Both the position numbers and the translations under genes were made by a program. 17,721 nt of DNA from DSBX01 sp046484845 (lineage in GTDB: Bacteria; Hydrothermota; Tepidihabitantia; Tepidihabitantales; Tepidihabitantaceae): positions 1-17,721 of the forward strand of contig JAWOIB010000005.1 in NCBI GenBank assembly GCA_046484845.1. Direction: 5' to 3'. The notes under the pieces were generated by a model. It did not search any database. It worked only from the letters and a program-made list of their open reading frames with translations, and was not told where the DNA came from. Below, piece by piece: positions 8,346 to 15,824 of the stretch. Each line of letters starts with the position of its first letter. Position 1 is the stretch's first letter.

Positions 8346-9020
8346 TCAGGCGGCCGGCCCGTTTTCCCCGGCGTGGTGCTTGATAACCCGGCCCTCGGCC
8401 GAGTAGATCGCGTCCTCGGCGATGTTGGTCGCCAGGTCCGCCACCCGCTCCAGGTTCAGCGAAACCATCATCAGTTTCAGCGCCCGGTCGATCGTCGCCG
8501 GCTCGGAAATCATGTAGGTCACCAGCTCGCGGTTGACCTGGTCCTTCAGCGCATCGACCAGGTTATCGCGCTCGCAGACCGCCCGGGCCAGCTCGACGTC
8601 GCCCCGGCCGAACGCGTCCAGCGCGTCCGCCAGCATCCCCACCGCCTGCTCCGACATCCGGGGCAGGTCGATCAGCGGCTTGACCTGCGGCCGGTCCGCG
8701 AGGAACACCGCCGCCTCAGCGATGTTCACCGCGTGGTCGCCGATGCGCTCGAGGTCAGCGTTGACCTTGGTGACCATCACCAGCATCCGCAGGTCGGAGG
8801 CCTCGGGCTGGTGCAGCGCGATGATCGCAATCGCGTCGTTCTCGATTTCGAGTTCGAGCCGGTTCACCCGGTCTTCGTCCGCCTCGATGACCTGCCGCGC
8901 CCGGGCCGGGTTGCGCCGGACCAGGCTTTCCATCGCGCCGGTCAGCATGCTCTCGACCAGCGCGGCCATCCGGAACAACTTCTCCTTCAGCTCGGCGGTC
9001 TTGCTGTCCAGTATCTTCAA
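8346..9020 (-). CDS. phoU: Phosphate signalling protein PhoU
   Basis: The 224-residue, all-helical protein holds the two PhoU repeats, each with its metal-binding E/D-x3-D signature: NADLERIGDHAVNIAE (about 88-103) and LNLERVADLATNIAED (about 189-204). PhoU links Pst transport activity to the PhoR kinase and keeps the regulon off when phosphate is plentiful. The start is TTG at 9020, supported by GAGAGGAG upstream and by the family-like beginning. It sits 28 nt after pstB and 5 nt before phoR. Confidence 0.94.
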   Translation of the reverse strand: MKILDSKTAELKEKLFRMAALVESMLTGAMESLVRRNPARARQVIEADEDRVNRLELEIENDAIAIIALHQPEASDLRMLVMVTKVNADLERIGDHAVNIAEAAVFLADRPQVKPLIDLPRMSEQAVGMLADALDAFGRGDVELARAVCERDNLVDALKDQVNRELVTYMISEPATIDRALKLMMVSLNLERVADLATNIAEDAIYSAEGRVIKHHAGENGPAA

Positions 9021-9048
9021 ATCCAGCTCCTCTCGGCAGTTCCCGGCA

Positions 9049-9810
<762 letters not shown>

Positions 9811-9819
9811 CTCTCTCCT

Positions 9820-10707
9820 CTAGACCTGCCAGGTATTGGTGCGGGCAACCCGCATCCGGATGACGAACGCCAGCGCGTCGAACGCCAGCACGAACAGCAA
9901 CAGCACCAGCGCGGTGCCGAATGCCATCGGCCGCACCTCGGCAATCTTGTCGTGCTGGGTCGCGAGCGTGAACAGGTGGTAAGGCAGTGCCATGAACCGA
10001 CTCATCAGCGAGTTCGGCAACTGCCGGGTGTAGTAGGTCACCCCGGTGAAGAGTATCGGCGCGGTCTCGCCCGCGGTCCGGGCGACCGCCAGCAGGACCC
10101 CGGTGAGAATGCCCGGGAAGGCATAGGGCAGGACGTTGCGCCGAATCGCCTCCCACTTGGTCGAGCCCAGCGCCAGCGCGCCCTCCCGGAATGAGGACGG
10201 GATGGCTGATATCGCCTCCTCGCAGGTGGCGATGATCCAGGGCAGGTTGACCAGCCCGAGCGTCAGCCCGGAGGCCAGCACCGACATCCCGAGTTGCATG
10301 GCGTTAACGAAGAGCGCCACCCCGAACAGGCCGTAGACGATCGACGGCACGCCGGCCAGGCTCCGCACCGAACTCCGGATGGCGCGCGTCAGCAGGTTGT
10401 TCGGCGCGTATTCGGCGAGGTAGATGCCCGTGAACACCCCGACCGGTACCGAGAACGCCAGCGAGACGAACGTCACCAGCACCGTACCGATAATGCAGGG
10501 CAGGATGCCGCCCTCGGTCATCCCCGTGGTCGGCGGCTTGCTCAGGAACTCCCAGCTCAACACCCCGACGCCGTTGGCGACGAGGTAGCCGACTAGCAGG
10601 AGGACAAAAGCGATGAAGGTGAACAGCGGCACCGCCAGGAAGGCGAAGCCGATGCTGCTGCCGAAGCGGCGGCGGGGAATCGCGCCCGGCCCGGTTGTCT
10701 GGCTCAC
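9820..10707 (-). CDS. pstA: Phosphate ABC transporter permease PstA
   Basis: The 295-residue inner-membrane protein has six predicted membrane helices. The first is near residues 20-45. Family motifs include GGILPCIIGTVLVTFVSL, IYLAEYAP, RSLAGVPSIVYGLFG and the cytoplasmic coupling loop SFREGALALGSTKWEAI, followed by ARTAGETAPILFTG. Together with PstC it forms the phosphate channel. The start is GTG overlapping the pstC stop by four bases (GTGA), a translational-coupling arrangement. Confidence 0.96.
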   Translation of the reverse strand: MSQTTGPGAIPRRRFGSSIGFAFLAVPLFTFIAFVLLLVGYLVANGVGVLSWEFLSKPPTTGMTEGGILPCIIGTVLVTFVSLAFSVPVGVFTGIYLAEYAPNNLLTRAIRSSVRSLAGVPSIVYGLFGVALFVNAMQLGMSVLASGLTLGLVNLPWIIATCEEAISAIPSSFREGALALGSTKWEAIRRNVLPYAFPGILTGVLLAVARTAGETAPILFTGVTYYTRQLPNSLMSRFMALPYHLFTLATQHDKIAEVRPMAFGTALVLLLFVLAFDALAFVIRMRVARTNTWQV

Positions 10708-11591
10708 AGCGTGAAACTCCTCTTCTCGCGCCGGATCAGCGACTCGGCGACGAGGTTGGTGGCGAGCGCGATAAGGAACAGCACCAGCCCGAGCGCGAAG
10801 AGCGCGTAGAAGTGGGTGGTGTGAAACGGGACCTCGCCCAGCTCGATGGCGATGGTCGCGGTAATCGTCTGCACCGGGTCGAACAGCGACTTCGGGATTA
10901 TCGCGGCGTTGCCCGCGACCATCAGCACCGCCATCGTCTCACCGACGGCCCGGCCGAACCCGAGCATCACCGCGGCCAGGATCCCGGACTTGGCCGCGGG
11001 CAGGACAACCCGGATGGCGGTGGTCCAGGGCGTGGCTCCGAGCGCGTAGGCCGCTTCCCGGTAACTCTGGGGCACCACCCGGATCGCATCGTCCGAGACC
11101 GAGATGATCGTCGGCAGGGACATCAGCGCCAAGATGAAGCCCGCGTTCAACAGGCCCAGCCCGGAAGGCACGTTGAACAGCCGGGAAATGAACGGCGCGA
11201 TGACGACCAACCCGAAGAACCCGAGCACCACCGAGGGGAACCCGGCGAACAGCTCGACCACGGTCTTGACCACCACCCGGAACCTGCCCTTGAGCCGCTC
11301 GGCGATGAACACCGCGCCGGCGATGCCGACCGGGATGCCGACCGCCAGCGCAATCAGGGTGGTGAAGAAACTGCCCGCGAGCAGGGGCACCAGCCCGTAC
11401 ATCGGCTCGCCGTACGCGTCCGGGTTCCAGCGCCCGCCGAACAGGAAACCGGCAACCGGCGTGCCCGCGAAGGTACGCAGGCCATAGACCAACAGGTACC
11501 CGAGAATCCCCAGCAGCACCACCGCGGCCAGCAGGGCATTCGCCATGAACACCAGCCGGGCCGCCCGGTCGCCGATGTTGCGCAGTTTCAC
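10704..11591 (-). CDS. pstC: Phosphate ABC transporter permease PstC
   Basis: The 295-residue inner-membrane protein has six predicted helices. PstC-like motifs include PLLAGSFFTTLIALAVGIPVG, a stretch at about 68-88; VELFAGFPSVVLGFFGL near 112-128; the coupling loop SYREAAYALGATPW; and GRAVGETMAVLMVAGN. The start is GTG at 11591 with a poor ribosome binding site, 65 nt after pstS. A perfect TTGACA at 11621-11626 lies upstream, but no good -10 box follows at the right spacing, so an internal promoter is doubtful. Confidence 0.95.
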   Translation of the reverse strand: MKLRNIGDRAARLVFMANALLAAVVLLGILGYLLVYGLRTFAGTPVAGFLFGGRWNPDAYGEPMYGLVPLLAGSFFTTLIALAVGIPVGIAGAVFIAERLKGRFRVVVKTVVELFAGFPSVVLGFFGLVVIAPFISRLFNVPSGLGLLNAGFILALMSLPTIISVSDDAIRVVPQSYREAAYALGATPWTTAIRVVLPAAKSGILAAVMLGFGRAVGETMAVLMVAGNAAIIPKSLFDPVQTITATIAIELGEVPFHTTHFYALFALGLVLFLIALATNLVAESLIRREKRSFTL

Positions 11592-11632
11592 CTGAGGTAT
11601 CTTGCCGCGCCCCGGCGGGGTGTCAACTGGGA

Positions 11633-11649
11633 CAGCCCCGCCGGGACTG
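11633..11649 (-). promoter_or_regulatory. Hairpin between pstS and pstC
   Basis: On the minus strand CAGTCCC, loop GGC, GGGGCTG form a 7-bp stem with one G-U pair, just downstream of the pstS stop. No T-run follows. Such hairpins after a binding-protein gene commonly protect its mRNA or partly attenuate read-through to the permease genes; that role is inferred here. Confidence 0.45.
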
Positions 11650-11656
11650 CGGGCTG

Positions 11657-12523
11657 TTACTGGTTGCCTAGTGCCGCCGCGTTCCGGGCCTCGTACTCGC
11701 CGCCGACCGGGTAGAACCCTTCGCCTTCGACGACCTTCTGGCCGGCCTCGCTCAGCGCGAATTCAAAAAAGGCGCGCGTCACGCCCGAGGGCCTGCCGTC
11801 AGCGTACTGGTTCAGCGGGCGGGAGAGTCCGTAGCGGCCGTCGTACACCGCCTCGGAATCGAACGGCGAGTAGTAGTTGCCGTCCGGGCCCTTGAGGGTG
11901 ACCGGCGCGATCCCGGTGGCCTCGTTGAGGTACCCGACCCCGATGTAGCCGATGCCGCCCTCGTCCGATTTCAACGCTTCCACGATCGCGGCGGTGCCGG
12001 TCATCTGGCGCATGGTCACCGCGTACTCGCCCTTGAGCGCCACGTCCCGGAACAGCACGAAGGTGCCGGAGCTGGGCTGGCGGCCGTAGAGCGTGATTGC
12101 CCGGTTCGGCCCGCCGACCTGGTTCCAGTTCTTGATCTCGCCCCGGTAGATGGCACCGACCTGTTCCAGCGTCAGCTTCCGGACCGGGTTCTTCTCGTGG
12201 ACGACGACCGCCAGGCCGTCAATCCCAATGACGACTGCTCTCGGGTCAATGCCCTTGGCCTGGGCGGTCGCGACCTCCTTCTCCTTCATGTCACGCGAGG
12301 AGTTGGCGATATCGCACTCGCCGTTCATCAGCGAGTTGATGCCCACGCCCGAACCGCCGCCGGCAACCGACACCGTCACGTCCGGCCGGACCGCCATGAA
12401 TGCCTCGGCCAGCCGCTGGGCCACGTTCACCATCGTGTCCGAACCCTTGATCAGCAGTTCCTGGGCCTGGACCGTCCCGGCCACGAGCAGGACCGCCGCT
12501 ACTAGTTTCGCAAACCGTCTCAT
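11657..12523 (-). CDS. pstS: Phosphate ABC transporter substrate-binding protein PstS
   Basis: The 288-residue exported protein begins with a Sec signal peptide (MRRFAKLVAAVLLVAGTVQA, likely cut before QELL). The mature part opens with IKGSDTMVNVAQRLAEAF and has GGGSGVGINSLMNGECDIANSSR, the PstS phosphate-binding signature, then GRQPSSGTFVLF and SDEGGIGYIGVGYL. It delivers phosphate to PstCA. Two adjacent ATGs are possible; I chose 12523 because AGGAG lies 6 nt upstream, against 3 nt for 12526. The in-frame extension up to 12580 is rejected, as it overlaps the porin gene and lies before the ribosome binding site. Confidence 0.96.
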   Translation of the reverse strand: MRRFAKLVAAVLLVAGTVQAQELLIKGSDTMVNVAQRLAEAFMAVRPDVTVSVAGGGSGVGINSLMNGECDIANSSRDMKEKEVATAQAKGIDPRAVVIGIDGLAVVVHEKNPVRKLTLEQVGAIYRGEIKNWNQVGGPNRAITLYGRQPSSGTFVLFRDVALKGEYAVTMRQMTGTAAIVEALKSDEGGIGYIGVGYLNEATGIAPVTLKGPDGNYYSPFDSEAVYDGRYGLSRPLNQYADGRPSGVTRAFFEFALSEAGQKVVEGEGFYPVGGEYEARNAAALGNQ

Positions 12524-12549
12524 CATTTTCTCCTGTTGGTTTATGCCGG

Positions 12550-13731
12550 CTAACTGCCCGGCGCTATCACGGTCGCCCATTCGAACCGGAACTGGGCCAT
12601 CAGCACATCCTTCGGCTCACTGCCCTCTTTCCGCGTCTGCTCACGCACCCAAGCCAGTTGGAGCGCGGCCCCGGGCCGGCGGCCGCCCGACCGGCGGTAG
12701 AAATGCCAGTTCATGCCCACGCCGTAGCGAACCAGACTGCGGTCGAGGTTGACCGCCATCGAACCGTCGCCCGCTTCCTCGCGCTGCTCCCAGGTGGTGA
12801 ACCGGGCGAAGACATCCAGCTTGCGATCAAGCACGGTCACCAGCGGCATCACGTCGAAGCCGGACCGGGCATACTTCCTGGAGTTCTCAACCAGCGCTGA
12901 GTCCGTCACCGAGCCCGCGGTATCACGGTCGATGTCGTAGTAGCTGAACTCGCGGCTGAAGCTGTGCAGAATCGCCTCGCCGAGCAGGGTAACCGGCCCC
13001 TGCTTGAACTCGAACACCGGCGCGAACCCCAGGACCCCGGCGTTGACGGTATCGGCCATCATATAGCGCATGCCGTCGGCGGTCCGGCCCCTGCTGTCAT
13101 TCCGATACCGGCTCATGTCCTCGCCGTGGTACATCACCGACCCGCCGACCATCACCCACGGAAGCGGCGTGAGCCGCAGGTTGGCGAGCAGTTCGGGCAC
13201 GGTGTTGACGTACTTGCCGACGTACTGGTAGCCTTCGCCGTTGTACAGCCCGAGCTGGAGCTCGCCCAGCTTGTTGGGCAGCTTGCCGCTGACGACCAGG
13301 CCGTACTCGGAACTGGCTGCGATGCCCTGGGCATCGCCGAGCGACTTGTCCGGGTGGGTGTAGTTCCAGGAATGGACCAGCCCGAAGTAGTGCTTCTGCA
13401 GCCCGGCGGTGAACAGGAAGTCCTTCACCGGCAGCGCGAAATCAATGTAAGCCTCCTTCAACCGGACCGTCGCCCCGTCCGGGTACTTGTCCGAAGAGAA
13501 GATGTCGATTGTGAACTTGGTGTACAGGTCCTCGGTCCACCGGTACCCGGTGCGAAGATACCCGCGCTCGAGCGCGAACCGGCTGACGCTCGGGTCGGTC
13601 ACCCCGAACGATGTGGACGTGTTCGTGTAGCGGAACCAGCCGTTGTGCTCGAACTCCAGTTGCCCGGGGTTCAGCGCGAACAGGCCGGTCGTTGTGGCGG
13701 CAAGAGCCGCCAGTACCAGCAGGCGCTTCAT
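12550..13731 (-). CDS. Outer-membrane porin, phosphate-regulon associated
   Basis: The 393-residue protein has a signal peptide (MKRLLVLAALAATTTGLFA) and then alternating, aromatic-rich beta-strand sequence with many Tyr, Trp and Phe, for example LEFEHNGWFRYTNTS, RGYLRTGYRWTEDLYTKFTI and LMAQFRFEWATVI near the end. This is the texture of a 16-18-strand beta-barrel and resembles the phosphate-selective porin O/P group, though I see no residue that proves selectivity. Its place between phoB and pstS suggests phosphate or polyphosphate uptake across the outer membrane. ATG at 13731 is preceded by AAAGGAG; an upstream in-frame ATG at 13746 precedes that site. The terminal residue is Ser rather than the usual aromatic. 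Confidence 0.8.
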   Translation of the reverse strand: MKRLLVLAALAATTTGLFALNPGQLEFEHNGWFRYTNTSTSFGVTDPSVSRFALERGYLRTGYRWTEDLYTKFTIDIFSSDKYPDGATVRLKEAYIDFALPVKDFLFTAGLQKHYFGLVHSWNYTHPDKSLGDAQGIAASSEYGLVVSGKLPNKLGELQLGLYNGEGYQYVGKYVNTVPELLANLRLTPLPWVMVGGSVMYHGEDMSRYRNDSRGRTADGMRYMMADTVNAGVLGFAPVFEFKQGPVTLLGEAILHSFSREFSYYDIDRDTAGSVTDSALVENSRKYARSGFDVMPLVTVLDRKLDVFARFTTWEQREEAGDGSMAVNLDRSLVRYGVGMNWHFYRRSGGRRPGAALQLAWVREQTRKEGSEPKDVLMAQFRFEWATVIAPGS

Positions 13732-13755
13732 TTGTGCTCCTTTCATACTGCCCAG

Positions 13756-13761
13756 ATTGTA
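13756..13761 (-). promoter_or_regulatory. -10 box of the porin-pst operon promoter
   Basis: TACAAT on the minus strand, 24 nt before the porin start codon. No sigma-70 -35 box is found at 16-18 nt; that position is filled by 11-nt direct repeats, as expected for an activator-dependent Pho promoter. Confidence 0.5.
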
Positions 13762-13764
13762 CCC

Positions 13765-13808
13765 CCCGCGTTCAGGGGATTGTGGACGCTATGTCAGGAA
13801 TTGATGAA
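13765..13808 (-). promoter_or_regulatory. Candidate PHO-box array upstream of the porin gene
   Basis: Four 11-nt units in a row on the minus strand: TTCATCAATTC, CTGACATAGCG, TCCACAATCCC, CTGAACGCGGG. They share Y-Y-S-A at positions 1-4. The first two units match the phoB upstream motif. The array ends three bases before TACAAT. PhoB-type regulators bind 11-nt-spaced direct repeats, so this is a plausible operator. Confidence 0.5.
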
Positions 13809-13820
13809 GCCGACCGGCCG

Positions 13821-14507
13821 CTAGCGGGACGAAACCAGCTTGTACCCGACCCCGCGCACGGTCCGGATCAGCTCGCCGGCCGGCCCCAGCTTGTCGCGCA
13901 GGTTGCGCATGTGGGTGTCTATCGTCCGGTCTATCACCGGCTTGTCGTAGCCCCACACCCCCTCGATGAGCTGGTCCCGGGAGAACACCCGCTCCGGCGA
14001 CCGGCAGAACAGCTCCAGCAGCCTGAACTCGGTCGCGGTCAGGTCCAGCGGGTTGCCGTCAAGCCGGACGGTGAACTTCTCGGTGTCGAGTTCGAGCGGC
14101 CCGACCCGAACCAGCCGCCCCGGACCCGGCCGCTCCCCGCTCCGCCGCAGTACCGCCCGCACCCGCGAAACCAGTTCGCGCGGGCTGAAAGGCTTGGTGA
14201 CATAGTCGTCCGCCCCGGTTTCCAGCCCCAGCACCCGGTCGGTCTCCTCGACCCGGGCGGTCAGCATTATCACCGGCACGTGGGCCAGCCGGCTCTCCCC
14301 GCGCAGGTACCGACAGACGTCCACCCCGTCCGCGTCGGGTAGCGCGAGGTCCAGTATCACCAGGTCCGGCACCCGGATGCCGATGAAACGGTAGAACCCG
14401 CCCGCGTCAGCGAACCCCTCGACCCGGAACCCCGCCTTCTTCAGGTGCAGGGACACGAGTTCGAGGATATCCGGCTCGTCCTCGACCACCGCGATGACTC
14501 TCGGCAT
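13821..14507 (-). CDS. phoB: Phosphate-regulon response regulator PhoB
   Basis: The 228-residue OmpR/PhoB-family regulator has a receiver domain (1-120) with acidic pocket Glu9-Asp10, phospho-acceptor Asp53, the Thr in IMLTAR and the Lys in TKPFSPRE. After a linker, a winged-helix DNA-binding domain (about 130-226) carries TATEFRLLELF, FSRDQLIEGVWGYD and RTIDTHMRNLRDKL...IRTVRGVGYKL. It is the first gene of the Pho locus and the likely partner of the PhoR kinase at its far end. ATG at 14507 follows GAGAGGAA at close spacing. The frame is open further upstream, beyond the promoter and into the divergent gene, but this is spurious. Confidence 0.93.
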   Translation of the reverse strand: MPRVIAVVEDEPDILELVSLHLKKAGFRVEGFADAGGFYRFIGIRVPDLVILDLALPDADGVDVCRYLRGESRLAHVPVIMLTARVEETDRVLGLETGADDYVTKPFSPRELVSRVRAVLRRSGERPGPGRLVRVGPLELDTEKFTVRLDGNPLDLTATEFRLLELFCRSPERVFSRDQLIEGVWGYDKPVIDRTIDTHMRNLRDKLGPAGELIRTVRGVGYKLVSSR

Positions 14508-14517
14508 CTTCCTCTCA

Positions 14518-14546
14518 ACATTAGGCCGCCGGCCCGCCCCGGTCAA
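14518..14546 (-). promoter_or_regulatory. Promoter of phoB
   Basis: On the minus strand TTGACC (14541-14546), 17 nt, TAATGT (14518-14523), then 10 nt to the ATG. The -35 overlaps the second unit of the candidate PHO box, and the implied leader is only a few bases. Confidence 0.5.
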
Positions 14547-14562
14547 GTCAAGAAACGGTGAA
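14541..14562 (-). promoter_or_regulatory. Candidate PHO box upstream of phoB
   Basis: Two 11-nt units on the minus strand, TTCACCGTTTC and TTGACTTGACC. The 20-bp stretch at 14545-14564 matches 15 of 20 positions with 13791-13810 before the porin gene (consensus GCTTCAYCRWTTCYTGACWT). TTCACC resembles the GTTCACC unit known for actinobacterial PhoP boxes. Confidence 0.5.
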
Positions 14563-14593
14563 GCACCCCTACCGGAACCTCGTCCTCTGCGGA

Positions 14594-14623
14594 TTGACAG
14601 CCGAGCCCACCCCCGGCTATACT
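14594..14623 (+). promoter_or_regulatory. Promoter of the thioredoxin-like selenoprotein gene
   Basis: TTGACA (14594-14599), 18 nt, TATACT (14618-14623). The implied leader of about 31 nt contains GGAGG at 14653-14657, five bases after which come the start GTG at 14662. This supports initiation upstream of the in-frame TGA rather than downstream of it. Confidence 0.65.
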
Positions 14624-14661
14624 TCATCAGCGCAATCCCGATTCCGCCAATCGGAGGAACC

Positions 14662-15708
14662 GTGCAGAAACTGCTCATCGCCGCAATGCTCGTCTGTGCC
14701 GGTCTCGGTCTCGGCTTCGACCGGGTCATCGTCATCGAAGAAGCCTACTCCGAGACCTGAGGCACCTGCAACGCCGCCAGTGTGGCGGTGGACCAGATAG
14801 TCGCGAACTACCCGGGCCGGGTCGCGGCCATCGAATGGCACATCAACTCGGGCTACCCGCTCTATTCCGCCGAGGCCCGCCAGCGCTGGTACAGCTACCC
14901 GCCGCCCTACTACTCCGGGGGCAACTGGTACTACGCCACGCCCTGGGCCTGGTTCGATGGCAAGAACCGCGGCTACCAGTACACGGCCTGGAACAGCTGG
15001 GCCCAGACCCACATGGCCGTCCCGGCCGAGGTCGGCATCAACCTTGCCGGCGAGTACCTGCCGGGCGCGGGCTCGGGCGAACTCACCATCGAACTGGTCA
15101 ACCCGACGTCGGAAGACGTGTCCGCCAACCTGCTGGTCGTCATCACCGAGGACAGCATCTACGCCCCCGCGCCCAACGGCGACCAGTGGCACAACCACGT
15201 CTGCCGGGACTACGTGACCGGCATCGCCGGCACCAGCGTAACCATCCCGGCGCAGACCACCGACACCATCATCCAGCCGTTCGTCATCGAGGGCGGCTGG
15301 GTCGAGCGGCACTGCCACCTCATCGCGTTCCTGCAGAACCCGACCCAGCAGCCCGATTCCTCGCGGCCGGTCCTGCAGGGCGCCACGACTCGCCTGCTCG
15401 AACTCACCGGCGTCAAGGAACCGCCCCGGCCGACCGAGTTGCGGCTCAGCGTCACCGGCGGGCCGAACCCGGTCCGCGACCGGGCGGAACTGCGCTTCAA
15501 CGCCGCGCCGGGCGCCCGTTGGGAGCTGGCGGTCTTTTCCAGCGCCGGGCGGCTCGTGACCGAACGGTCCGGGGTGGCCGCCGGTTCCGAACTCGTGACC
15601 TGGCAACCGCGCGACGCCTCCGGCTCCCGGCTGCCGGCCGGGGTCTATGCCTGGCGGCTGGCAGTCGCGAGCGAGACCGCGCAGGGCAAGTTCGTGCTGA
15701 CCGACTGA
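14662..15708 (+). CDS. Predicted exported thioredoxin-like selenoprotein (Sec33, UxxC) with FlgD-like sorting tail
   Basis: Read through TGA at 14758 as selenocysteine, the gene encodes 348 residues. A signal peptide (MQKLLIAAMLVCAGLGLG) is followed by VIVIEEAYSET-U-GTC, aligning U33 and Cys36 with the CxxC of Omp28-related thioredoxin-like proteins (EEF-T-G-T-W-C-x-x-C style). Next come NYPGRVAAIEWHIN and YATPWAWFDG (about 92-101), the cis-Pro loop of the fold, then a beta-rich middle and, from about 268, the FlgD-like tail ending RLPAGVYAWRLAV...GKFVLTD. Start: GTG with GGAGG five bases upstream and a good promoter. Without read-through one gets a useless 32-residue peptide and a protein lacking both signal peptide and redox motif. 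Alternative: a TGC-to-TGA nonsense mutation. The role is probably thiol-disulfide or peroxide chemistry outside the inner membrane; the substrate is unknown. Confidence 0.75.
14758..14790 (+). promoter_or_regulatory. Selenocysteine UGA codon with bacterial SECIS-like hairpin
   Basis: Downstream of the UGA (14758-14760), CGCCGCC (14772-14778) pairs with GGCGGUG (14784-14790), seven pairs including one G-U, closing a 5-nt loop AGUGU. The loop begins 18 nt after the UGA and has G as its second base, which fits the published bacterial SECIS rules (short apical loop with a G in its first two bases, about 16-37 nt from the UGA). Counting U of UGA as 1, the loop G and U fall at 23 and 24, the positions critical in E. 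coli fdhF. The bulged U17 of fdhF is not present. Confidence 0.65.
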
Positions 15709-15731
15709 CCGCGCCGTTTGTCTGACAGCGG

Positions 15732-15751
15732 GCCTCGCCACCGGGCGAGGC
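15732..15751 (+). terminator. Hairpin after the selenoprotein gene, possible terminator
   Basis: GCCTCGCC, loop ACCG, GGCGAGGC is a perfect 8-bp stem 23 nt after the stop codon and before the protease promoter. There is no T-run behind it, so it is either a U-tract-less terminator or an mRNA-stabilising hairpin. Confidence 0.5.
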
Positions 15752-15768
15752 TCGCTCGGCAAGTCGTG

Positions 15769-15797
15769 TTGCCCGCGGCCCGGGGCCGGGCTATACT
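15769..15797 (+). promoter_or_regulatory. Promoter of the M6-type protease gene
   Basis: TTGCCC (15769-15774), 17 nt, TATACT (15792-15797). The leader of about 20 nt holds AGGAG (15815-15819) five bases before the ATG. Confidence 0.6.
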
Positions 15798-15824
15798 GTC
15801 TCGAGTGCCAAACTAGGAGTTACC

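Noticed and set aside
6373..8406. 677-codon plus-strand frame opposite phoR
   Set aside because: A shadow frame with His/Pro/Asp-rich low-complexity translation; the phoR kinase motifs on the minus strand are complete.
11621..11626. Internal pstC promoter based on a perfect TTGACA
   Set aside because: No acceptable -10 box occurs at 16-18 nt; the best fit, GATACC, needs 19 nt and leaves only four bases before the start codon.
14662..14760. A stand-alone 32-residue peptide ending at TGA, followed by a separate gene starting at GTG 14782
   Set aside because: The peptide is only a signal sequence plus the start of a thioredoxin motif, and the downstream piece lacks signal peptide, ribosome binding site and the redox motif. 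Read-through explains both halves.
14758..14760. TGA reassigned to tryptophan or glycine genome-wide
   Set aside because: Many genes here end in TGA at natural C-termini, for example both genes with sorting tails and the ABC ATPase that ends ten bases before a convergent gene, and Trp is encoded by TGG throughout.
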